Under the pieces are notes generated by a model. It searched no databases. It was not told the origin of the DNA and saw nothing but the letters and a program-made list of their open reading frames with translations. The position numbers were made by a program, and so were the translations under genes. Below are positions 32,856 through 44,376 of a stretch of DNA of 64,000 bases, piece by piece (positions within the stretch are counted from its first letter, which is position 1; each line of letters starts with the position of its first letter). The stretch spans positions 37,033,268 through 37,097,267 of the forward strand of contig NC_012879.2 in assembly GCF_000003195.3 (NCBI RefSeq), read 5' to 3'. Origin of the DNA: Sorghum bicolor (Eukaryota > Streptophyta > Magnoliopsida > Poales > Poaceae).

Positions 32856-34461
32856 TGCAACCCCATTTATCTCAATAAGTATTTCTATCTATTTGTCTAT
32901 CTTTATACTTATACTATATTAAAATATAAATATACATAACTATAGAAAACCAAATAAAGATTTTGTACTTATATATATCTTTTTCTTAGTGTGTTTAATA
33001 AATAAATAAAGTGGCTATGCTAATCTATATCTAAATAAAACTCAAGGATGGATATGATGAATAGTTGCTCTGCCTAATTTGCACATTTTGAAGTTCTCTC
33101 ACAAGTTTAGATATAACTGTTATAATTTAAAGCTTGCTCCAAACCTAAACTTGTGGGAAGAAAACTTGATCTGAAGTCTAAGTTGTTAACAGATACGATA
33201 TGGGAAGGTTGAGCTGCTGTTTATCTGTTCCTAGAGATGCTAGAATTCTGGAGAATTTTATCTTTGAAAATCTTTAAAATATTGCATGATGAGTTCCTGT
33301 ATGATGAGAGTTTAAATTCCTACCATAGCCATATATACATGCTTGCTAGACTTTGAGCCACACATTTACTATTTACTGCTTATGAGCATTGAGTGTGGTC
33401 AAGCTGTGTAGACCCTTAGGAGCTTGTTATGTGGTTAAATCAAGAATTCACTTGCACGTTCACTCATATATGTTACTTCTACTCCAGAAGTACCATCCAC
33501 ATATATCCACCCATTCCATCTCCAGAATCACCCAAAAATATTCTACTCCTAATCCGGGTGAGAATAGCCAAAAATATTTCTGTTTTTCCCTGTAAAATAA
33601 ATGCTCAAGTTATCTTGTTACTACCACTTGCTATATTATCTCAAGAGATGAGTGCTCTAAAAAAATACGAGGAAATAAAAAGGGGCAAGTGCCTGAAACC
33701 TCGAAAGAAAGAAAAAAGTGAGACGAGAGGTAAAAATGGACATGTGTCCGACAGTAGAATTAGGGGTACAAGATACCCACCTGAGAGAAAATAAAATAAA
33801 GAGCATCTCATTCTCCTTACAAAATTTCAAAAAGCAAGAAAGGTATGTATCCCCTCAAAGAGCAAAAGTAGAATTAGACTTTCACCATTGTTATCACCAT
33901 CATCACCATACACCATTCCATCGCCACACATGCACATCTTGATTTGACATATTGATTTGTTTATTTGGATCCATGGTTTGACTATACAATACATGTCTTG
34001 TGAGTATGTATATTTTATCTCCCACCTATGAGCCCCAGATATTAAAGCCTTATTAGAGTAGGGTGAGAGAGAAGACAATGTCACTATGCCTCATACCACA
34101 AATACTACATATCTTGAGAGAAGGCATATACCATCACTGCCTTGGTAAGGATCCAGAAATACCACAAAAGAGAGATATGAGAGAGTCATACAAGGAATCT
34201 CTGAGTTTTATTTGAAAATCTGCAAAAACTCTAGAGCTATAGCTGATCAAGAATAAGAGACATGGCACTTGACTAGACTGTTCTATCTTTTAACTACTCA
34301 AGACAGAAGTGACAGTTACAAGTCCCATGGTGAAAGGTAAAGTAAGTAAGTTTTAAGTCTTGACAGTTTACTCTAACTCAGAGATGAGATCTTATTTAAA
34401 AGCATGTGCACCGTCAATTTTTAAATATTGCAACAACTTCTAATCCATTGCCGAGTGTATC

Positions 34462-34481
34462 CTTGCTCAGAGACGAGCAAG
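34462..34481 (+). other. PPT-proximal stem-loop, E2
   Basis: Arms CTTGCTC and GAGCAAG, loop AGAGAC; ends five bases before the PPT core. Confidence 0.65.
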
Positions 34482-34500
34482 AGGTAAGCTTGGGGGAGTT

Positions 34501-36126
34501 TGTTGACGGTCCTTAAGTACCAAATTTAATTATCAAATAAACAAAGAAAAGGATCTAAATGAAATCAACATCCAGACTTAGGGTTTTATCTGACAGAATT
34601 CCATGAGTTTTGGTGTTTGTCTATTTCTACAGGGGGTTATCAGGAAATACGGAAGAAAGGCCCACACGTCGGGATTACATAGAGATATTAACGTGACGCA
34701 TAATTATCTTACACCTAGAAGACTCCATAAGCCACGGGAAGAAAGCGGAGGCCGAAAGGGCCCAGAGGCAGGGCGCCCGCCCTCCTTCCCTGGGCGCCCG
34801 CCCTGACTTGGAGTCCAATCAGGACTCTGTTTCGTGGGAGATCACCGACCTAAAGGATCAAGGATAACCGTTCAATCTGAGTCGGTTTGATCTAACGGCC
34901 TATATTTACTTGAAGGGACTATAAAACCAGACCCCCTGGCCCCTGGAGAAGAGAGCCTCTCAACCCTAATTCATTATTCTTCAATGGAGAAGAAGCCTCT
35001 GATCAAGATTAGAGCCACCACATCAATTAGATATCTAGATTAGCATAGCTACATAGGATTAGAACTAGAAGGAGTCAATCTTCGATTGGTGTCCGGATCA
35101 GTCAAGAGGATTCTTGGTAATTCTCTAATTGTTCTTCTAATTGTTCTTCTAATCATCTTTGTTCTTCAATATTATGAATATGACTTTGTTCTACTTGTTT
35201 ATATTCAAGATTATATTGTTCTTAGTTTATCATAGTTATGTACTTGGCTTAGTTAGATTGGATCTATATACATGCTTAGGATCGTATAGCGTTTATCCAT
35301 CGGATCCATGGGTAAATGATAGATATTGTGTAGGCGTGGTGCTTATACCGTATTTATATGCGATTGTACCCAATATGCCAGATCGTGGGGTAGTTCGTGA
35401 TAGTGATAGCTTCATTGATTCTTATATAGTCCCCCTCTCGTGTATTGGGCTGGCAGAGCAATATTATTACAGGGGAGTGATTGCTATATTTCTCATTTAC
35501 CTTGCTAATATCACTATGCATGGGCGTAGTCTTGTCTCGCAATGATTGCTAAGTATGCTTGCACTAACTATGATAATACTAGACTATATAGTTGAGAATA
35601 ACTTAGAAAATATTCTTGTAGTTCGTTCTAATACCATGCTAATGACTTTCTAGAGTATCTAATTGAGGTGCTTATCATATTTATTATGTGGCTAGTTATG
35701 ATCAGATTAATTATCTTTGTCACTATTCATTATTTCATATATCTTTTATGTGACACTTATCCCCGTATGAAAGAGTTAGATAAATGTTCTCAATTATACA
35801 TGCAATGATAGATACTCAATCTCATATTGTATTCTGTAATCAATATTGATGATTGCTAATCCCTTCCTAGTGGTAAAAATATAAATAACGATATCTGGAA
35901 TACTTCCCGGTTAAAATGCTACATCGGTATTAATCTGTGCGCTTGCAGATCTCAATCATTATTTATTTAGAAGAGCAATTGCATATTTCAATACCGCGTC
36001 TCTCATGTCATGCTGCGGATGACAACTTGGCTTAAGTGGTGTGAGGGATAGGTTTGGCATTTTTGGCACCGTTACTAGAATTAGAAAACTGTCTACTTTT
36101 GGTAATGATGTTAAGAATACCCAACA
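34501..36126 (+). repeat. 3' LTR of E2
   Basis: 1626 bp, TGTTGACGG to ATACCCAACA. It has two GGGCGCCCGCCC boxes (about 34771 and 34790), TATAAAA at 34920-34926, the R block near 35330-35420 and the U5 block GGTATTAATCTGTGCGCTTGCAGAT near 35925. It is the same family as the minus-strand LTR at 49097-50545; a 128-codon ORF at 35159 is open in both but shows no sign of selection. Confidence 0.88.
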
Positions 36127-36198
36127 GTATGCGCGTGTCAACGTGTTAAACGGGGATAGTCGTACTTAAACTTGTATAAATTGGGAGGTTCTGTCACA
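36127..36198 (+). repeat. Terminal 72 bp of the 5' LTR of element B
   Basis: Ends GGTTCTGTCACA, followed after two bases by a degenerate initiator-Met-type primer site (36201-36212, TGGCATCGAAGC, 9 of 12 matches to TGGTATCAGAGC). Confidence 0.5.
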
Positions 36199-36434
36199 GC
36201 TGGCATCGAAGCAAGATTAAGTATAATACTATCAGGTACACTATTTTAAAAACAAAGTTTTGGTTTTAAAAATCCTATTTCGACTAAAACTTTAGCTACA
36301 GGCAAAACTTTTCAAAACTAATTTACAAAAACTATGCTAGCGACAGCCTCCAATTATGCCCAATTAAGGACTACTAGGCGGCTTTATGTAAACTGATACT
36401 AACTATGGGGGTTTTACTTTATTGCAACTTTTAC

Positions 36435-36596
36435 TTTCGTCGTCCATACGACGTGTAATAGTATGGATGCCACTTACTTAAGTGGTAATGAATGGATCAT
36501 ATACCTCTACGCCACGGTAAGCAATATTTTCCTTTCGTCGTCCATACAACGTGAAATTGTATGGATGCCACTTGCTTGAGTGGTAATGTATGGATC
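36435..36596 (+). repeat. Two-copy hairpin-bearing tandem repeat
   Basis: Units of 64 bp at 36435-36498 and 36533-36596, 98 bp apart, differing at only a few bases. Each holds CCATAC..GTATGG and CCACTT..AAGTGG (GAGTGG in the second) inverted repeats. Confidence 0.8.
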
Positions 36597-39500
36597 TACA
36601 TACCACGACACTAAGGTAAGAATGTGAGTTGTGAGAGCATGACCGTCCAACCGTCGGTCTAGGGGAGAGCTAGATGTGGTTACTGGAATATTTACATGTT
36701 ATACACATGTATATATGAAGGTACTTAATTGTGGGTTAGTTGGTACGACCGTGTATACATGTCTGTGTATACCTGGGCGTGCTTCACATGGGTAGTATGC
36801 TGCAATATATATTGGGAATATATATTGGAGTGTTTACCTTTCAACCTAGAGACCAGACTTTCATTTATGTACTTATACTATTGATGGGTTGGGCTGAAAT
36901 GAAATTCTTCTGCAGGTACACTAACCACGAATGCGTAGATTGAATGTAGTTGACGACTAGCTATATGTCCAGAGAGTACGTGTTCTGCCACCGACATAGA
37001 ACGTGATTGCCACCTTAGGCTGGCAATTTTGTGAAGACGAATAAGACGAAGCATGCATCCTCATGATTGTTGCATTATCCATAACTATTCTTCTCTCATC
37101 CTTGTTCTAATGATAAGTAACTTGTGATTGACATGATGTTACTGTTTTCCTTGTGTAAGCTAGACAAAACTTGCCATGTTCCATACTACTTGAATAGTTT
37201 TGCTTGAAAGTAGTGTGTGAGGTGTCTAGCCTTGAATGTTTGCTTCTATAGGAATGCTAAGTTAGTAGTCGCAGAAACTACAATCCTTTGAAAGCTAAAA
37301 CTTGTCAGTGAACATGTATGTGAATGTTTTCTGATGAATCCTCTAATGTTAATTAACTAAGTAAAATATGGCCTACCTATAATAGAAATAGTTAAGGCTA
37401 TATGCTTGAACTTGTAGGTGTCCGCTTGTTTAGCCAAGTGGTGAATACGATGCTCATGCAAGCGTTTGCAAATGCTTTAACCTCACTTAAGCAATTGCGA
37501 TTCTTATGTTAATCCCTCCTTGTCACCAAACTAAGTTATTATTTATCTAGGTAATAATGTTTGTAGCTACTGAAGTTATACATGTGTGTGCTCTCTTGTT
37601 AATAGAACAAGGGAAACATTGCTTGATATGTGTGTTGAATTTTGGCTGCTAGAGCAGTTTGTATTCAAGTGGTGTTTTCATGACAATAATGGTGTTTTCT
37701 GTAATTATAGTGAATACCAATGTTGTAGCCCACCTCTATATCTAGTTTATCCTAAAATTTCATGACTGTAGGCCTGATGGTTTAGGAGTTATGAACTTTT
37801 TAAGTTTGTTGTCAGATCCTGATCATGTTCAGAACAGATCTGAATGTTTAGTTTGTTTGACAAGTGTGCATATAGAATCATGTCTTGAAGTTAATAGAAG
37901 AAGTGTAGTATTTTTGTTAAGGTTTCCAAAATGTCTTAGTTCACTACTTTTGGTGGTCTAAATCTTCTGTTATGAGCCTATGAAGTAGAATGACAGAATC
38001 TGTCAAAAATCTGAATAGATATGTCCTCTTTGTATTGTTTGTGCTTGTTAGATGTAGAGGCGTCTTAAGATGATAATAAGAAAATTATAGATAACTTGAT
38101 AAGTTTTTCTATAAGAGTAGGGATAATGTTTGTTGGATCAATGAAACTTTAATTACCATTTTCTAAAGTTCATGTCAAGTTCTCTATCCTAGTTTAGGCA
38201 GAGCTGATTGCTATTCTTTTTCAACATTGTTAAGTTTTGAATCAGCTCTATAGGTTTGATAACCTTTTTCGTGCTGAGTTTTCCTAAATGCTAAACTCTT
38301 GTTTGTGGTATGTCCATTCGCATGATAGTGCAGCCATGCCAAAAATCTTTTGGAGCCCTTTTACTATCTATCTCAAAATCATCTTCTCCCTAAAAGATTG
38401 AGCCATGTCCACTTGCTTTGTAGCACACCTTGTATCATAATCCTTGTATGTGGGACAAATGTGTTGTATTGCTATAGATAAATGCTTGTTATATTTAAGC
38501 TTTGCGCTTAGTATTGGTTGTTTGAGCAGTATTTGAGTTTTCTCAAGTGCTTGCTTAAAACTGTTATGTTGTGTGGATGTTGGTTATCTAGATCGTGCCT
38601 TGGTTGTTTCTTGTTTTGTCCTCGACGAGCACGAGTGTTAAATAGCTTTATCTTAGAATGGCACTCCAGTTAGGTTGATTGTGTGTTGGTTGTATCAAAT
38701 TAGGTTCCCTTTCTTAGGAGCCAAGTTTATAGACTTGACTGTTAGTTTTTGAATGTTGGAGCATCCGTGCCTATGCTTGATACGTAAACCAATGTCCAGA
38801 CCCTCAAATGCTTGCATATACCATGGTTGTCCTGCACGCGTTTGCAAATATCCTTGTCTAGCCAACTGGCTAGGATAAGTTCTCGCTACAGAATGCTTTT
38901 GACTAGAGTTGTTCTTTGCTAGTTACGAAGACCATACCAAATCCTTGTTGGATATCCCGATTGGATCTCCCAAAACATAGCTTGTGTAAGGAAATCTTTT
39001 GCTTTACAAATCATGTAACTCCCTATCATCTAACTCTTTGATCAGGTAGCATTTTTACCTTTGGAGTTTGCTTAATTCATCTCCGGCCTCCCCAAGTCTT
39101 GAGATACTTATCGACTTTGATCTCATATTCTTACCCAACATGACCGCCGCTCATGATGTAATTATTGGGTAATGACCTTGGTGGGCACAAGGCACATCCA
39201 TGTATGTCTTGTGTTGTTTTCTCATCCTTTGACCTACTACATGTTATCTCCAAATCTTGTTGTCATCTTTGCTTGCTTTAATTCTGTCTTGCACATGATT
39301 CTTGTACATGCAAGACCTACCTATGTCATGTGAGATTTCACGTTGGTTGTAAGATCGGTAATAGTGTCGTGATTAATGACTAATGGTGCCGTGACGAAAC
39401 CGAGAGCATCCTGTGGCTGCAGACACAAGGTTGTGCTACTTGGCACGCACTGGTATCGTGGTTGCTAGTCATGATCTATTATAAAACTACACCACTGTGT

Positions 39501-41365
39501 TATCTTCTCATGAGCTTGTCCTTGGTTATCTTTCCTTGTCTCCAATCAAAAGATCTATATCGGACTTTTGTAATAGGACTTTCTTCTCAAGTTGCTAAGA
39601 AGATTACGTTTGAAGAATAGGATACCAACATAAACCTTAATAGACTACAAGGGGTAGTAGACAAGAGACTCTATTTGTTACCCATGTAACAGTTTCAGTT
39701 GTTTGGTGAGTAACTTGTGTCATCCCTATTGAATCCAAAAGGGCACACAACACTTAAAAGTTGGACAAGTTACCAATTAGACAAGAATTGATCCAAATCT
39801 TGATCATGGTGATCACACAATCATAATTAACCATCTCTATTGCTATCTCTCTTTGGCTGACTTTAATCTTCTACCTATATACGCATCAACTACAATTGTT
39901 GCCACTAGGAAGAAAGTTTTGGAACTTTTTAGTGTTCAGAGACAACTGATTAGTTATCAGTTAGAGGGTTAATCACTACCTTGGAAACGACTCCATCATA
40001 TCCTTGAAGACTATGTCTCATAAAAAAAATGGTATGCGAAGAAAACAATAAGTTGATCAACGATGCAAATACTGTTTCCTTTTCTAGGCCTTCAGTTGTC
40101 AAGTCAATTCAATCTTGGACAATCACATAGATAGTACCAAATGCTATATCTAAGTCACAAGCTAGAGAAAAGCACATCCCTAGTCTCGGTTCGCATCATT
40201 ATGTGTGTGGTGCTATCAAAGGTTTTGTTTTGTTTGGTTAGCCATATGGTGTTTGCTTGAGCTGAATTTTGGTTAATCATCAAAAGACTCTTGGATCTCT
40301 ATACACACTAACAATTCATGCATAATGAAGCTAGTTTGTGCGGTGTGAACTGCACAAAGATGAACCTTAGGATGACCTAGAAAATAGTCCTTTCACCTTT
40401 GGTACCAAGTTGTTACCCTATCACATCAACCGATAGTTGAGCAATCTAGGAGTTCTACAAGTCAAAAATAATTGGAAGGGTTAAACAACAAATCTTAGAT
40501 TTATTTTCTTAGAGCTGTTGTTTGATCCTAGAAAGGAATCCTCAATGTCGAAAGTAGTTTCACCAAGCAATTTTGCTACCGTGCAAACCGACCTAACTTA
40601 CTAAGCAACTACTTGGTGATGGAAAATTGTAGTTGACTTGCTTGGTAGTAGCTTGTTTCCCTAGTTTGGTGAATACTTGCAACTTTTGTTGTCCTCTATA
40701 CCTTGCTATCATCCGTCTTTAGCAGTGCTTATCCAATGCTAACATGCCTTGGGTATCTTCTATGTTTATTTTACCCAAGAGGTTGTATTTGATACGACCT
40801 AGGTAATTGTTAACACTTGGAGCCATGAAATTTATTGAATGGTCAGCATTGACTTGATAGACTCAGATAATATAGTGTTGTTATCAGAGAAAGAGGACTG
40901 CACACATGAAACCTTAGGTAGCTTTCCATTGATTGGCATCTGAATGATTAGACCTTATGACCAAATAGGTATCATTTGTTGGTTAGCTGGTTTCTCATAA
41001 CCGCAAAGGATGTTTATATAGTTCATGATCTCAAGTTGTACTCAAGCCATTCTGGTAGAGGACTGCTTTTCGAGCATTGTGAACATAGACGAAAACATTG
41101 CAATGAGTAGTTTACTCTGCTCCGGACAATCCATCGTACATTGGGAATGAAGAACTATGTTGTCTTGAATTCCTCCTATGGTAACAATACTTCATAGAAG
41201 TCAATAAAGGAAATTCTCTAGACAAAGATTCACTATGAAGAACCAGTATCAAAAAGTGTCCTCACCAAATTAGCCTCTCTGATGCTCGGGGATAAGTAGT
41301 TGACTGCTATCGCCAATGTTAGAAGTGAATAACATGCTTCTCTACCATTGGAAGTCTTTTGTCCT

Positions 41366-41384
41366 GAATCTCGAGACGAGATTC
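41366..41384 (+). other. PPT-proximal stem-loop, element B
   Basis: Perfect 8-bp arms GAATCTCG and CGAGATTC around AGA, six bases before the PPT. Same arms as the M stem-loop. Confidence 0.7.
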
Positions 41385-41389
41385 TTTTA

Positions 41390-41401
41390 ATGGGGGAGGG
41401 T
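41390..41401 (+). other. Terminal PPT of element B
   Basis: ATGGGGGAGGGT immediately before TGTAACACCC. Confidence 0.75.
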
Positions 41402-44376
41402 TGTAACACCCTAGGTGTTTGCCACGAGTTAGACCTTAGGTTTTGAGCTCAAACATGTCATGATAAGTGGTGATGATCATGTTAAAGTCAATCCATGAAA
41501 GTGAGCCTCAAGTTAAACTTGGAGAACGCACCCTTGCTTACATATAGGCCCTTTTCAAAGTGTATGCTTGGGTGACATTAATGGAACCTCTTTTATTTAT
41601 CTTACATCCATCAATACCTATAGTGAGCACTCAAAAAGTTTTATAAAGTTTAGAATCAAAAGGTCACATGAAATGATAAGTTACATGCTTGTTGGAATGA
41701 CCTTACTAAGTGAATAGAACAATGGGTCATCAACCAATCCTTGAAATCTTGTCCAAGTGACTCTAAATGAACTCTACAACAAAGTCATGAAGGGTTCATG
41801 TTGAGCTTCTGCCCAGAAAATGCTTCAATTAGCCTAAAACCTTAGTTTGAGCTTTATCAAGTTGCTGCTTTGACCAAAGTGAAAGTTTGACTTATATACT
41901 AGTTCTGAGGTTTGACCTTAGAGAAAAGTTGTAGTTTAACATCTGTAGACCAAACTTTGTTTAATGTTCAAGAACTAGTTTGGTGCCTAACCTAGTCAAA
42001 TTAAGCTTACAAGATTCAATACAATGCTGTTTGGGAACTCCAGAATTTTGGCGAAGTCCTGAAGGTGTTCAGTTTTGGGTATCCATGTTGGGAGATTTGT
42101 ATCTTCCAGCCCTGGCTGAACCAGTACAAGGTCCTTTAGTAAAAGTTGTAGTATAGTTTGTATGCTACAAACTTTGTGAAAGTGCCCAAGTCTGAATCCT
42201 TTTCTAAGCATGTCAAATATGAGCCACAAGATTGAATCTGCTGTAATTTCCAGCATTTCGAATTACTAAGTCTGGGATTGTAGTTCATCACATTGGCGTC
42301 CCGTGTTCTTCCAATTCTACTAAACAACTTGCTTGGGTCCCAAAATAAAGGTTGGAGTACATATTGTGGACAAGAGCATACCAAAAGATGACACCAGTTT
42401 GACTTCGCTTTGGTCATCAATTTTGAGTTTTGCTAATCATTATCAAGTCATTGACACTCATAGATTGGCATCAAATTATCTACTAACCTACAACCCTAAT
42501 GACCATGACCCTTAAACGAAAAATGTAGAACAGCATGAGAACAACAAACTTCGTGTTTGGCCCATGATCGAAATCGGCCTGGAAATGGCCCAAATCTGAT
42601 TCCCACGTCGGCCACACGGTCACCTGCCACGTGCTCGGCAAAATGTGTCAAAGGCCAATGCGTGTCCTGGACGTGTCCTCCATGCACGGACACCACACGC
42701 CCACCTCCCTGCTCCTGTCGCCTGCTCCTCTCTGCATGCAAAGGCGAGCACCAGAGCGCCCTCCACACCCTCCTCCACTCCCTCATTCAATCTTCCTCGC
42801 TTGGATCTTCCTCTTTTGTCTCTGGCAGCATGCACGGCGCGCACCGCCATGGCAAGCCTCTCCAGCTCGAGCTTCTGCCACTGCTAGCCGCAGCCGGCCA
42901 AGGCTAGGGCCGGGCGTGACCACGGCTGGCCGAGGCCAGGCCGCCGACTGGCTCCCCGCTGTCACCAGCCGCCCTCCAGCACAATCTCGAAGCCGACCAT
43001 GTTCGTCTGTGTCCTCTGTTCCGTAAGAAGGGAGATGAGAAAGGACCTCAAGTTAGAATATGAAACAACACAGGGTTTCAGATGCGAAGCCAAGACTCAT
43101 ATGAATAGTGTTTGTGGGCTGTGCCGTGATTCATGGAAAATCTAGGGTCCCCGGTGCAAGATCTGTTTTCCTTTTCTTTTGTTTTTGCAGACTTCATGGA
43201 TGAACTTTGGAAATGCATAGTAAATCATAGAAAAGTCATAAAATAGCAAATGTGGACTTTTGGAATCCTTGTGAAATTCTCTATGCAGTAGATCTATAAT
43301 ATGGCATTGTTTAGTTTGCAGTTTTAGTAGTAAAAATAGATTTATGCAGTTTGGTTTTAATTGCTTGTTATATTTGTCTTTTTCATAACCACTGTGGCAT
43401 GCTTTATATATAATATTTGATGTCTGGTAAAAGTTTCATGAATTTAGGCATGATAGATTGGGAGTTATAAAAATAACAAATGCCCGGTGTTGCATTGCTC
43501 CTATTCTGAGTAGATCTGCATGTTTGTATTGTTTGGCTCAGTTAGGTTGTGAAGCATGCCTGGAAGAAAATATATGAGTTGTAGTACTTTTCATAAGCTT
43601 TCCATCAAGCTAGATACCATAATTATTGGTCACACATATGTTTAGTTATAGTAGTTTAAAGTACTGTTTCAGTTTCTGTCTAAACCCAGACAGGGATGCA
43701 TTGTTTGTTATGTAAGACCTTGTTAGTTGCAGATTTAGCTCTAGATGTTTATAACAAAGTTGTCCACAATTTAGTAAGCTTTCTATAAAGTACATAGCCA
43801 TAATTTATGTGCATATGAAACTCAAGTTATGGCTGTTCAATGTGGCATGATAGATTCTGTCCATGTTTTCAACAGAGATGTCTTCATGGGGCTTGATAAA
43901 GGGTTTATAATTATAAATGAAAATGTAAAAATGGAAAATGTTGTTCCAGTATAATTCTATGATATTGTTGTATCATGTTAATATATAATATTGTCATGTG
44001 TTTGAATAAAATATAATCTGTGCATTTATCTTGGTGTCACATGGTTAATTGCAATAGCAAATTGTCTTTTTCATAGTTGCTGCTATGCTTATTAAAATGC
44101 AGTGAAATTGGTACAGTAGTCTATTGATGGTATTCAGATGCTACTGTAATTTTTGTAGAATTTACTGTGCATGTTTGGTATAGGTTATTTAATTCACCTT
44201 ATTATCTAAATAAATTAAGAAATGCATTAAATAATTTTTTTTGGTATTGACCACTATGTTTTCTGGTGTTCTTTAGATATATGCAAACTGTTGGTAACAA
44301 TGGTTTTGCTCAAATGCATGTTTGAAACATAAGTTAATAATTAATTGTTTGCAATTGTTGTTTCTCGATAGTTTCT
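41402..44376 (+). repeat. 3' LTR of element B, part 1 (interrupted by solo LTR)
   Basis: TGTAACACCC start preceded by a PPT. It serves as third copy of the LTR in the segmental repeat, being collinear with 13012-15715 and 27521-30239 but longer in places (for example about 41910-41990 and 42020-42200). It is broken at 44376 by insertion of the solo LTR and resumes at 47230. Confidence 0.8.

Larger units (their letters stand above)
32350..34500 (+). other. E2 3' non-coding region
   Basis: 2.15 kb with no supported gene. Landmarks: internal PPT copy AGCTTGGGGGAG (32844-32855), GGGTA/TACCC hairpin (33764-33778), CAC/CAT-rich stretch (about 33880-33930), stem-loop (34462-34481) and terminal PPT (34487-34498). 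Collinear with 1-2492. Confidence 0.75.
30240..36126 (+). mobile_element. E2: 5'-truncated Athila-like element lacking RT and integrase
   Basis: Begins abruptly inside gag, continues through two retropepsin-like domains, then 2.15 kb of non-coding 3' region and a complete 3' LTR (34501-36126). The 5' LTR, primer site and gag N-terminus are gone. RT, RNase H and integrase are also missing between the protease ORF (32349) and the internal PPT copy (32844), a gap of only 495 bp. Elements O and I share the same 3' region, so the pol-less form may be a family trait rather than a deletion unique to this copy. Confidence 0.8.
36199..41401 (+). mobile_element. Degenerate internal region of Tekay-like element B
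   Basis: 5.2 kb between a primer-site-like sequence and a PPT that abuts an LTR start, so positionally an element interior. No ORF above about 70 codons and no recognisable gag, RT or integrase motif in any frame; either heavily decayed or never coding. It contains a two-copy structured repeat (36435-36596) and ends with stem-loop 41366-41384 and PPT 41390-41401. The rest is AT-rich with no feature I can support. Confidence 0.55.

Noticed and set aside
35159..35545. 128-codon hydrophobic ORF in the E2 LTR, also open (143 codons) in the minus-strand LTR of element I at 49453-49884
   Set aside because: The two copies are nearly identical DNA of one LTR family; of five substitutions I saw three are replacements, the ORF lacks an ATG at its stated start, and the homologous parts of the O and E1 LTRs are not open. 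Openness is explained by shared descent.
36199..41401. Possible host gene in the 5.2-kb ORF-poor interval
   Set aside because: Framed by a primer-like site and a PPT plus LTR, many stops in all frames, no exon-like coding stretch recognised.
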